From positions 11,668,710-11,732,709 of the forward strand of contig OU862910.1 in the NCBI GenBank assembly GCA_917880885.1: DNA of 64,000 bases. Direction: 5' to 3'. A program made the position numbers and the translations under genes. The notes under the pieces were generated by a model. It was not told the origin of the DNA and did no database searches. It saw nothing but the letters and a program-made list of their open reading frames with translations. Of the stretch, positions 22,627 through 34,600 are shown piece after piece; the stretch's first letter is position 1, and each line of letters starts with the position of its first letter. Source of the DNA: Limnephilus marmoratus (lineage: Eukaryota > Arthropoda > Insecta > Trichoptera > Limnephilidae).

Positions 22627-25600
22627 CTGAAAGATAATAAACAATTATGTAATAATATAATGAGCAATGGTCCATCATTGTGTGTAACTTTCCCAGCCAA
22701 AGTTGAAACCAAAATGATATACCTACATATGTAATTGCATTGTTAATGTTCTTTGAAATGAGATTTAGCTTGAGATATATGTATATACAGGGTGTTATCC
22801 CTTGGCAGAATTGTGGTATCCCAGTGAGCAAACTTACAAAATAATTGTTTCCTAGAGTAACAGCAAGCTTTTTAAAATAATACATATATATTGAAGTGAC
22901 TAATATTGCCATATATTTTCCACAGTCATAAACTTTATAAAAAATTTTAATAACGTCATATTTAATTTTTGTCATTCAGTTCAAAATTTCGCATAAAAAA
23001 AAAATCAAAAGTTCCAGCAATGGTTGAGGGATATACTTGACTTAATTTAACCAGTGATTCTTGATATTATTTCGAGTAAAAAATGTTGATGAAATTTTGG
23101 TCTCCGGTGACATTGTTTTCTTCAAAAACAAAAAAATAGTAGGTGTTGGATAGTTAGCTGAGGGTAAGAGGTTGGGCGGTTACTCGGCTAAGTGAACAGT
23201 GACGATATGTGGAAGATTTTTTTTTGTTTGATTTTGAAGAAAAGATTTTGAAAAAAAAGGTCATCAAAAAAGTCACTGGAGACCAAAATTTCATTTACAT
23301 TTTTACTCCAAATAATGTCAGGAAATGACAGGTACATTCCTAAACACCCTGTATATGTATATATATTTTTAATTTTTCTTTATTTATTTCATTGTTAATT
23401 ATATAAGTTGAGAATTTTTCGACCACCATGCTAGGCACATACTCATACCCATGTTGTGGTGGTCGGTTTTTTTGTTGTTTTGATTATCGAGATGAGATGA
23501 ATACTGCATCCTTAGCCAAAAGAAATTATAGAGAGACAGCAGGAGACCGGCAGAAAATGAGGCGTTTACTAGAAACAACCAGAACTCTCATTGGACTGTT
23601 TGCAGTACGATGAGATTGGATGAAGAATTGGAAATGGATTCAGATTGACAGTAATAAAGTTTTAAGCTAATGGTAATGTACCTGCAACTTTATTGACCAT
23701 CGCAGCACTGGCGTCGGAGATGCGCAGCTCGTTGGGGTGCATGCGGCGCTTGTGGGCACGGCAATTGGAGCCATTGGCGAAGGTCCGGGAGCACCATGGG
23801 CATGAGTATGGCCGCCGCCCCGTGTGCAGGTTGCTGTGATTCTTCAGATCCTGGAATATGAAAAGGAGTTCATATAAACTTTGTGTAAAGAATATTGTAA
23901 AGCTGCCAAATAATAATAAATTTATCCAGGTGTTCGGTTTTCGATTTAATGTTGATAATGAAACATATGAACTGCTTACTACGATTTAAAGCCAATTAAT
24001 CCACCTGGATTTTATCCCAGATTTTAGGGGTTATAAAAATAAAATAAAAAATTGTTAAATTAATAATTTATAAAAACCACCCACCTAAATTTCGGCAGTT
24101 ATCACTCTGAATGGTTGAAGATTATGACTTTCTGAAGAGATGAGTTTTGCTCTGATTTCAGTGACATCTTTTATCAGTCATCATTTATACGGTGGTCTAT
24201 TCCAAGTTTTAGAATTGATACACTAAATACGGTAGTCTATTCCAAGCTTTAGATTTGATGTTGCTTTAGACTAAATATATGGTAGTCTATTCCAAGCTTT
24301 AGAATTAATACACAAAAATTGTGATCTTTGATTTTAGTATCTGGAGCATGCAACCCCTCAGTAGCTGATGACCTAACTTAGGGCGATGGAAGAAGAACTT
24401 TGCAACAGTGTTACAAAGCAGCAAAGCTCACTGAGGGTAGCTGTCTAAGTAATATAACGGGATTAAGAGGACCAACCTTGGCCCTTTTGAAGGCCTTGTC
24501 ACAGAAGCTGCACTGGTAGCGGCACACCTCGTCGTGCACGAACAGGTGCATGCGCAGGGTGCGACGAGAGTTGAGCTGGATGGGGCAGTGCGGACACTGA
24601 TACACCGTGTCGTTGTGTGTGTCCGAGTGTATGGCCAGACGCTGCTTGGTCTTGAAACTGAAACACCACCAATTGATAAACGGGACGTCACATTAACCCG
24701 TTTAATCACAGGGGACCATATTTGTCCCAGCTCACATAGGAATCTTAGAAATCTTGTGTCTCCCTTACTATCATAGTGAAAAATATGATCTAAACGGTAT
24801 TGGAAAGAGAAAACATCACACTGTATACATATTCAAATCAAAATTAACCACAAAATAATTAAAATGTACACCTTCATAAAAGCAAAATGTCAAAATTATT
24901 TTTAAATATGAGGTGACAATAAAGTATATGCATAATTCATTTGATGCAGATTTTGACGTAAAGATTTTTTTACCTCCTGTCAAAATATGCCCAATTCTGA
25001 CAGAAAATATGACAGAAAAGAGACATTACAACAAATTTGAAACTTTTTTGAAAGGTTTTTTTGGCTTAAATCTGAAAACATGCCGTTTTAACTTGTCGAA
25101 ACTTTTATTCTGCAGGTTTCATTATAATATTTTTCCAAATTTGCTATCCAGACTTATTGATGTTCATTAAAAAAAAATACTCCCATCATAATAAAAGTTA
25201 TATTTATATTCCCCGTTTTCAAGTTATTCATTACATAATTAATACATTTTTTTATAACAGAATACTCTACTTAGGCAAAAGCGAAATCAATATTTTAATA
25301 TATTTTTTTTTTACATGAATACCGCACAAGAGTCCCAACTACTCCCGTCTGGAGCCAGTGAGACTATGGCATCCCCAATTGGGGTATGTTGTGAGGCTGA
25401 AGGTAGTGGGAAGGGAAGGAGATAGGGAAGAGGAACCTGGCTATTCAGATCTGGTCACCAAACACGGCGAAAGCCACTTCAGGCAACGTTTCAATTCTGA
25501 ATGGTGGTCTTACACCAGGACGATACTGAGAGTATCTTCCACTCTGGAACGTGCCGCAAATATACTATATATTATTTTAGATGAATAAAAATATATAGTA

Positions 25601-28600
25601 ATACTATATATTATTTTAGATGAATAAATAAAAAAAAAAAAAAAAAATAATTTTTAATTTTAACAAAATGGACTCCCAGGGATACATCAGTCTGGCGAGA
25701 AACGCGGTTGAGGCTCTAACCGAACTAATAATAGACCCCAGTAGCAGACTGAACAAAGATCAAATTGCGAAAATGATTCCAAAAACTAATGCTATTCTTG
25801 GAACCATAGCTCAAATGGCTACAAAAATGGCAGCACTCGAGGGTGAGCTAATAGCTTTCAAAGAATTAACCAACAAACCTAACCCATTAGAATCTACATG
25901 TGAAGCGGCCGATGAGCTTGAAGAGAGGAAAAACAGAGCAAATAATCTCATAATTATAAACGTTCCTGAAAGTACACAACTGAACCAAATTGAAAAAATC
26001 AAGGACGATAATTTACAAATTACAACCATTCTGAAGAAAATAGACAACAACATAGAACCAAATTCCATCAACACATTCCGTCTTGGAGCAGTGAGGCCTG
26101 ATAAATCGAGGCCCATTAAAGTGATCTTAAAAAACTCAACTGAAGTAATGAATATTCTCAGGAAAAAAAACTTTTATCTTAACAACTCCCCTGTCAAAAT
26201 TTTTTCCGACCAAACTCCGAACCAAAGAAAATATTTATCAGACCTACGTCAATCAATGGAAAGTAGGATACAGGGAGGTGAAGTTGGACTAACAATCAAA
26301 TATATCAACAGCAAGCCGACAATAGTTAAGAAAAATCCAAAAAACTCAAACACATCAATGGATACGGCCAAAACATCCGCGGCTGCCGAACCAAACTCTT
26401 AGAGTTGCAAACTTCTATTCCTTTACTTCAGAACGTCGATGTATTTCTCCTTACTGAAACCTGGCTTGATCCTGATATTCACACCGAGGAACTTGGATTC
26501 TCGTCTTATAACACCTACCGCCTTGACAGGAATCCAGCCACCAGCAATAAAACCAGAGGAGGAGGAGTTCTCATATCCGTCAAAAAATCACTGCCATCCA
26601 CTCGATTAATTTGCAAACATCTAGACGTGGAACAGGTATTTGTATTACTAAAAACTAAATCAAGTAAAATTTTACTGGGATGTGTCTACATTCCTCCTGG
26701 ATCCAACATCACAGTCTACCGAAACCACATTGATGACCTCGAAACCTTTAAAAATAAATACCCTGATGCCAGAACAATTTTATTTGGTGATTATAATACC
26801 CCTAGCATTGATTGGATGAATAAAAACTCTTATAACAACTTAAGCCTACCAGAAAATGCCCGTGAAATAATAGATATGACGAACTTACTCAGTCTACATC
26901 AAGTCAATCAAGTCTACAATACCAATAACCGGCTGCTGGATTTAGTATTCTGTAGTGATCTCTCAATTCACATTGTTAAATCAGTTGACGAGCTCCTCCC
27001 CCTAGACTGCCACCACCCCGCTTTAAGCATAACCATAACGATGAATAACTCACCAGACGACACAACTATTCTTCCTAACTTAACTTATAATTTTTCCAAA
27101 GCTGACTATCCTAATATGAACCAATATCTTACAAATGAAGACTGGTCATTTCTTCACCTCTACAATCTTGAAATTTTTTACACAATTATCAACAGGGCCA
27201 TTGAAAACTATGTACCACTTTCACACTTCAAAGAAGCGAAGTTCCCGAAATGGTTCAACAGCGAGTTAATCAACCTGGTTATTTGCAAAAAAACTGCACA
27301 CAAAAACTTTAAAGAATCTAAATCCCTTAATGACTATAAGGTATTTCACAATTACAGAACTCAATGTAAAAAACTGTCAAAAAAATCATATTATAATTAT
27401 ATAAATGGAATTGAAAAATCTATACCCTCTAATATACAAAACTTTTTCACACATGTAAACTCTCTTAGAAAAAACAAACAAGGTTTACCCATTTCAATGC
27501 ACTTCAAAGATAAGAGTAGCACTGATAGGAAAGTAAAGGTTAACTATTTTGCTGATTACTTCAAAAGTGTATATGACGAAGATATCCCAGACAATTACAT
27601 ACCACCACCTTCCATTATTGAGAGCATACATATCCCTCCTGTACACATCAATATAAGCGACGTTAAATCTAAAATTAAATCTCTGGACAAAAACAAAAAG
27701 GCCGGACCTGATAACGTGCACCCCAATATTCTCATTAATTGCATTGCTTCACTGGCTGAGCCGATTTGTCTATTGTTTAATCAATCGCTTGACACAGGTT
27801 GCTTCCCGGACATTTGGAAACGTTGTTATTTAACGCCTATATTAAAAAAGGGTAATAAAAGTGATGTCACTAACTATAGACCTATATGTAAGCTATCTAT
27901 AATTCCGAAACTTTTTGAAAAATTACTTCTTGATAAAATTTCCCCATATATTAACAATCTCATTGTTCCAAATCAACATGGATTTTTGTCAGGCAGGTCA
28001 ACTCTGACAAATCTCTCATTATATGAAAACTTTATATCAAATGCATTAGCTAACAGAACTCAAGTCGATTCCATTTATACAGATTTTATCAAGGCCTTTG
28101 ACAAAGTGTGCCATAAAATTCTACTGGTTAAACTACATAAGCTCGGTATTGACGGAAAACTTTTAGACTGGTTTGCGAGCTATCTATCTGATAGAGTTCT
28201 ACTTGTAAAAATTAATTTGTTCTATTCCAATCAATTTAAAGCTACCAGTGGTGTACCTCAAGGGTCCCATTTAGGCCCAATTTTGTTTTTACTGTTCATA
28301 AATGATATTGTTGACATATTTGATAAAGATGTAAATGTATTGCTTTTTGCAGATGATTTAAAAATATTTAAAATCATCAAAACCGCTGAAGATTGTGCCT
28401 GTCTACAAAATAATTTAAACAAATTAATTAGTTGGTGTTCTCTTAACAAACTTTATCTGAACATAAATAAGTGTTATTCAATAAGTTTTTACAGAATAAG
28501 TCAACCAATTATTCATCCATATGAACTTAACAACTCTACCCTTACCTCTGTCGAAGAAATTAATGACCTGGGCATAACTTTTGACTCTAAATTAAACTTT

Positions 28601-31600
28601 ATATCCCATATAAACTCAATCTATAATAAAGGTATCAAAATGCTTGGCTTCGTTCTTAGAAATTCCAGAGGTTTCAGGAATATTTCAACTTTAAAAATTT
28701 TGTATACATCCTTAGTACGTAGTCAAGTCGAATATAACTCCTCGATCTGGTCCCCCCATTTTAAAATACATTCAGATTCAATCGAAAAAATTCAACACAA
28801 ATTCTTAAGACACATTAATTTTAACCTCGGTATTCCCATTGAAAACATAAATTATAATTACTTGATGAAAGAATTAAATTTATTAAGACTCTCAGATCGA
28901 AGAATTATATCCGACTTAATATTTATGTTCAAAATTGTAAATGGTAGCATAGACAGTCCTGATTTAAATAAGCTCATTGAATTTCATATTCCCACGAGAA
29001 CCACTCGTTCTAAAATCCTTTTTAAATGTAACAATAATCGGACTGAGTATACGAAACACTCACTTTTACCTAGGTTACATGAAGTTACTAATAGATATGC
29101 AGATGTGATAGATCTATTTAACTGCACGGAACAAGGGTACAAGAAGGCTATGCTATCATATTTTTTAAATCACTACTAATTTTATTTGTATTATAGATTT
29201 TTGCATGTAAAGGTATCTCTGTTGTCACTTCCCAATGTATCGTCACAACTAACTGTTATACATACACTGTTTTATCATTACTGATATTTTGAATATGAAT
29301 TTGTGACATGTAATTAGTGTTTATGGCATACTTATGCCGTTTGTATTAAATAAATAAATAAATTGTGAAATACACAAATTAATCAAATAAAATTTATTTG
29401 CCACGCCGGGATTCGATCTCGTGACCTTTGGAATGCGAGTCAAGCGCCTTACCGCTGCACTACGCCGGCCGTCAATACATAAAAAATTATTGATTATTTT
29501 TTTCGTAAGTGTAAGCACTGATTAATTTATTCAGTTATTTATCTGTAAGTTGGTGCAATTGCCAAAAATAATGTGTGAGTTGGCCGCAATGGGATTTTGA
29601 CAGTGGAAGGAAAAAACGGCACAAAATGGTCAAGATGGCGGCAGACATGCTTTGAAGTTTTGGACAGCGGAGGAGATTTTTGGGAAAGATTTTGGAATCC
29701 GTATTGTTATCAATGAGATATATAACTTATTCTCTTATAGAATAACTTATTCTCTTATGAGAATAAGTTATTCTATAATATGAGAATAAGTTATTGATTT
29801 TGTTTTGAGGCGAGGGTAGTACCTTTTATGGCACACGGCACAGACATAAGGGCGAGCATCACTGTGCCGCACCTGATGCTCCTCCAAGATGCCCTTGGTG
29901 GTAAAGGCGCGTCCGCACTGGTCACACACGAAGGGCTTCAGTCGCTCGTGCACAGCCTTCATGTGCATCAGGAGACTGCTCTTAGAGGCAAACCTGCAAA
30001 ATACAAAATAATTATTAGCAAAAAAAAGTACCATTTTGTTCTATGCAAAAATTTTACCTGGATGATAAAAAGTAAAATTTTTTGGCGAATTAAAACAATA
30101 TTAATAAAAATATGTTCAAAATTTTACACAAAAAACAACACCAGTCGCCACCAGTGGCGGCTCGTGACTTTTGGGCGTGGTAGAGTGCTGATATTAAAAA
30201 AATGGCATTATTGATGTTGTTGTAGCCAAAAAAAAAAAATTTTTTTTGTTTGGAAAATCAGTTTTTTGTATGAAAAATTTCAGGAAGTTTCAGTTTGGCG
30301 GTGTGCCGCACCGATTTTCTGAAAAATCTTCATACAAAACACCGATTTTTGAAAAAAAAAAAAATTTTTTTCACAAACGACAATATCCGTGATGCCATTT
30401 TTTAAATATTAGCACCCTAGAACACCCAAAAGTCACGAACCGCCACTGGTCGCCACACATAGTCAAATTTCTTAAAAAAAAAAAAAATGATTCCATTTGC
30501 ATTATTCTGGTCATTATTTTGGTTGAGAGTTCCTATGTAACTAGTTTTTCCATTACAAGCGTCGTTATTAGGAGCTATCAATGGTGTGCCTTTATAATCA
30601 TAACTACATTCTTAACTCGAGACTATTCCCGTGTGTGGATGTTCATAATGTTATTCAAGAGGTTTCACTAAAACACATACATTGTGTTAAAACACACTGC
30701 CTGATGAGATAGATTGGGTTAACCTTTCAAGTCTATTTGTTCGGTTTTCAGAACAACTCATACAGGTCTCATAAAAACCGTTGTCTCCCTTACTATCATA
30801 GTGAGAAATGTATACATAAATGGTATTAGAAAGAGAAAACACCACGCTTTGTATTCAAATAGAAAAGTTAACCACAAAATAAAGTTTCCGAATGCAATTT
30901 GAAAAAAAATTATGATATTTTGTGAATTTTTAAAAATTTATTTTTACATGAGGTGATGATAGTGTAAAATACATCTTTCTAATAAAATGGTATGAATTTT
31001 TTTTTCATTATCAGTAATTTTAGTTAACGTAATAAGGTGAGCCATCTTTAAAACTTTTATATGTTCGCAAAATTTTTATATTTAAAAAATTAAGTTTATT
31101 TTGATTTATAAAATTTGAAAGCATATTTTATTACCTTTCAAAAACAGATTTTAGTTTTCAGATATGTTCAAAAATATTCCATTTATTTGGATTTTATTGT
31201 AAAGCGGAAATATTTTGACCCATATTTTGAGAAAATATCGTCGAGGCCTGAGGGGTTAAAAAGGTCAGCTCTGTTCCAAACGATTATAAAGTAACATCAG
31301 GATGTGAATCTAAACAATCTCCACACAGTTCACAGAATCTTATAAACACTAGGAGAAACCAATAATAATATCATGTAAGACTTTATAATTCAGCACAACA
31401 GAGCGGTGGGTTCAGTACTCTGTCTGCCATATAAAAATAACATAGTACAGTGAAATCTCGGTGAACTGTTTAGTGAAAAAAGTGACTTCTTCAAGAAACA
31501 TTAAAAATTGTCGAAGAAGTGGAAAAAATCCGGCTGAAAAACGCTTTGAAGTAGCCGTGCTTAGAAAACCTAGCAACTTTTCATTTAAACACATTAATTT

Positions 31601-34600
31601 TATTTGTGAAACATGTATATTTTTTTAGATACATTAAACAAATAAATATGAACGAAGCTTTTTTCTGTTCTTCCGTATCCATTGGGATCCAAATAGGACC
31701 CTTCAAAAATGAAAGCTAGAAATTTTACTGTATAAAGGCCGGTCCACACGCTACGTTTTGCACAACCTTTTAAGTCTGTGCAGTCTTAAAACATTGCGAT
31801 TTTGAGCGTCCAGACGGTGCAGTCATATTTGTATTTTTCACTCAGTCTTGTGTGGTATCATCATGGAGGAGGTTCTCCTGTGGTCAATTTTTGCATGCTC
31901 TCTCGTTAAAAAAAAGATCAGAACATCTCAGAAGAACCGGGCGTTCGAAGTGGTCGCGTAAGTGGCTTTTAAAAAGGCGGGACTAATTTTTCATAAGCTT
32001 CCCCCTTTTTCTCCCTGTTACTATACTCCTTCGATTAAACACGCCAAATGCATGGGAAACTTTCGTAAAGTGCAATAAAATCGGTTAGAAACTCCCGAGA
32101 ACATTGCCGAAGGTCAGCCATCGTCGAGTGATTAGGGAAAACTGAGGAACAAAACGAATCGGAAAACGGAGCAAACATCCACATGCACCGACTTGTCCGC
32201 ACAGGTCATGGATTTCAAAGCTCATTTGCTCAGTTATCGCTACAACTGTACTGTCTTCCCACCGGGCTCAAAACTGCGCAGTTTTCCGATCCACACGCAA
32301 CGTTTTAACTGCAACGTGTTGAACTGTGCAGACAAAAGGTTGTGCAAAACGTAGCGTGTGGACCGGCCTTTAGATTAAAATTAAAATAAAATCACAATGA
32401 TGTAAAATAGTAATTCATACAAATAATAAAACTGAATACATGTACATTTAGCACTTGTGGTTCAAGGGAAACTCTTCATCTATGATGTAGGGATGCGCTG
32501 TGCCACTGGACTGCAGCCTAGATGAGAGTTTTCTCAGACATAAGATGGCAGATTCTAACTCACATGGATTTACAAATCTCACAGGGGTGTATGAGGCGCT
32601 CCTCCATGGGGATGTGCTTCTTCTCGTGGTGACGCAGCAGCTGCTGGGTGGTGAAGCGCCGCGCGCACTTGCAGCACACAAAGGGGTACTCTTCCTTGGG
32701 CAGGTGCGTGATCTGGTGTGAGGCGAGTTCCGACTCGCGCGGGAAGCGCTTGTTGCACGTGGCGCAGCTGGAATAGAATAAATAAATACAATATAAAGAA
32801 TGTGCCTTACACATATTGTAATCAATTTTTGTGTAATTTAATTAATGAAATAGAAATTTTGTGGTGAACATTTCAGGCAGCACCTGGAAAGGATAATATT
32901 TGGAGAGAAAATATTAGTCTTTTTTGAAGCTTTTGAATTATGCCTCTCATATTGTAAAGATTATTTAAAAAAGCTGAAATAATTCTACAAATAAAGATAA
33001 ACCTGTAATAAATATTTATAAACTGAAAATGGGATTATTTGTTGACAACTTAAAATGGTGAGCAATAACATCTTCTTAAAACTTGAAATTTTTTTTCTGA
33101 ATGGAATTTCTAGGTCAATGTCAACTATTTTCAGTTCGTAAGGTGATTTCCATCATGAGTTATGAAAAATTGGAATATAATTTAAAACAGTATAAGCCTT
33201 ACTCTTATAAGAGGGGGAACAGTGGCGCATTCGGCACAACAAAGAACTGTATGATAAATGTATATCAGGCCCCTAGCATCTCAGCCCATATGAGACTCCT
33301 CAGGTTGAGATGGGCTGAGCATGTACAGAGAATGCCAGACACACACGCCCCAAAAAGAATTATGACTGGACACCCAGGTAAAAGGAGAAAAGTGGGAAGA
33401 CCCACACTGAGGTGGGAAGACGAGGTAAGAGGGTATGCAGCACAGCTTCTCCAGGTAACAAACTGGAAGTCAGCCGCTGAGGACAGGAGGAATTGGAGGA
33501 GAATGTTGCGGGAGGCCAAGGCTCGTTATGGGTTGTAGCGCCATCGGAGAGAGATAAGCCTTACTCGTAACTGTCGGACTTTCCATGCTTGGCACAGTGC
33601 CTCCCAATGGACACACGGGAGGCCAGGAACTTGCCACAGCAGCACATGACCTTGGCGCGCATGTCGTGGACATCGCGGAAGTGTACGCACAGTGCGTGCC
33701 AGTTGCGGGCATCCTCGCCGCATATGTAGCACTCGTATCTGGAATAGACATGATTTTTTAGTATTTTTATAATGTACATACGTAGGTACTGAAGATAAAC
33801 AAATATTGGATAAGTGAAATCAATACTTAATAATATGTATACCAATTAACTTGTTTATTAGTGTGATGCATGATATTGTAATTAGCACATTATTAATAAT
33901 ATATGCACAAAAAAATATTCATGAAATAAAACAGTTACAATTGTATGTGTTTGTAATAATTATATTATTTTACTATGTATAAGGCCAACAAATATTAATA
34001 ATTAAGCATCTTATGCACACTTTTATGAGTGATAAAGATGACCTATGGTTTCAGCTTAATTCGTATACATAATACAATCTAGCCATTTAGTTACTGTATA
34101 CAAATAATTAAGATTATAAATATGATAAGAAGAGGTGTAAGATTGGACAAGAAACACATTGTTTACAAAATCAGTAAATTGCTAAGATTATTCCAAGCTT
34201 TATTATAGGAGGTATCTGAATTAGAAATTGAATGCAAATGAAATCTTCATTCACCGGACAACCAATCAATCGTTATAACAATAATTAAAAAGCTTACTTG
34301 ATGAAAGATGTTGAAATCTTTTTTCTTTGTTTTCTAACTTTCTTCAAACTTTTTTTTTCATCATCTATGTTGAAATCATCATCATTGTGGTCAATATTCT
34401 CCTCATCCGAAACGGGTTCTTCCTTAATATTAAAATCATCAACAATATGACCCACAACAGCAATCTTTTCCTTTGATTTACTTCCTTTTTTCCGTTTAAC
34501 CTTTGAGGAATGTTTTGTGCCCTTTTTACTAGATTTCTTCTTACGTATTTTAGCTGGTTTTAAATCTGAAAAAAAAAAACCATTGAATTATGTTCTCAGA

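Larger units (their letters stand above)
25627..29366 (+). mobile_element. Apparently intact CR1/Jockey-group LINE
   Basis: It carries ORF1 (25668-26402) overlapping ORF2 (26330-29179, endonuclease plus reverse transcriptase, no internal stop), a short 3' UTR and a TAAATAAATAAATAAA tail ending about 29366. The 5' end is placed within or just after an A-run at 25631-25647, leaving a very short 5' UTR, so the true 5' end may be lost. It inserted into an S1 SINE inside intron 8 of the zinc-finger gene, antisense to it. Open frames suggest recent insertion. Confidence 0.88.
25321..29470 (-). mobile_element. tRNA-derived SINE, family S1, copy 1, split by a LINE
   Basis: On the minus strand the SINE starts with a tRNA-like head at about 29467-29398, with A box TAGTGCAGCGG and B box GATCGAATCCC. 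It continues after the LINE (about 25627-29366) through 25620-25321 and ends in a poly-A (GTATTCATGTAAAAAAAAA). The body (CCCCAATTGGGG, CCAGATCTGAATAGCCAGG, AGACCACCATTC) matches copy 2 at 53916-56130. The tRNA-like part lacks a normal fold and is not a tRNA gene. Confidence 0.8.

Noticed and set aside
22627..22975. Upstream extension of the last zinc-finger exon
   Set aside because: A good acceptor at 22627 and phase agreement with exon 9 show that the upstream part is intron; its sequence is low complexity.
25564..25626. Proof of a LINE target duplication
   Set aside because: Both copies of the 25-bp segment lie on the same side of the LINE, so local slippage explains it as well.
29398..29467. 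tRNA gene on the minus strand
   Set aside because: A and B boxes are present, but the acceptor and anticodon stems do not fold and it continues into a SINE body.
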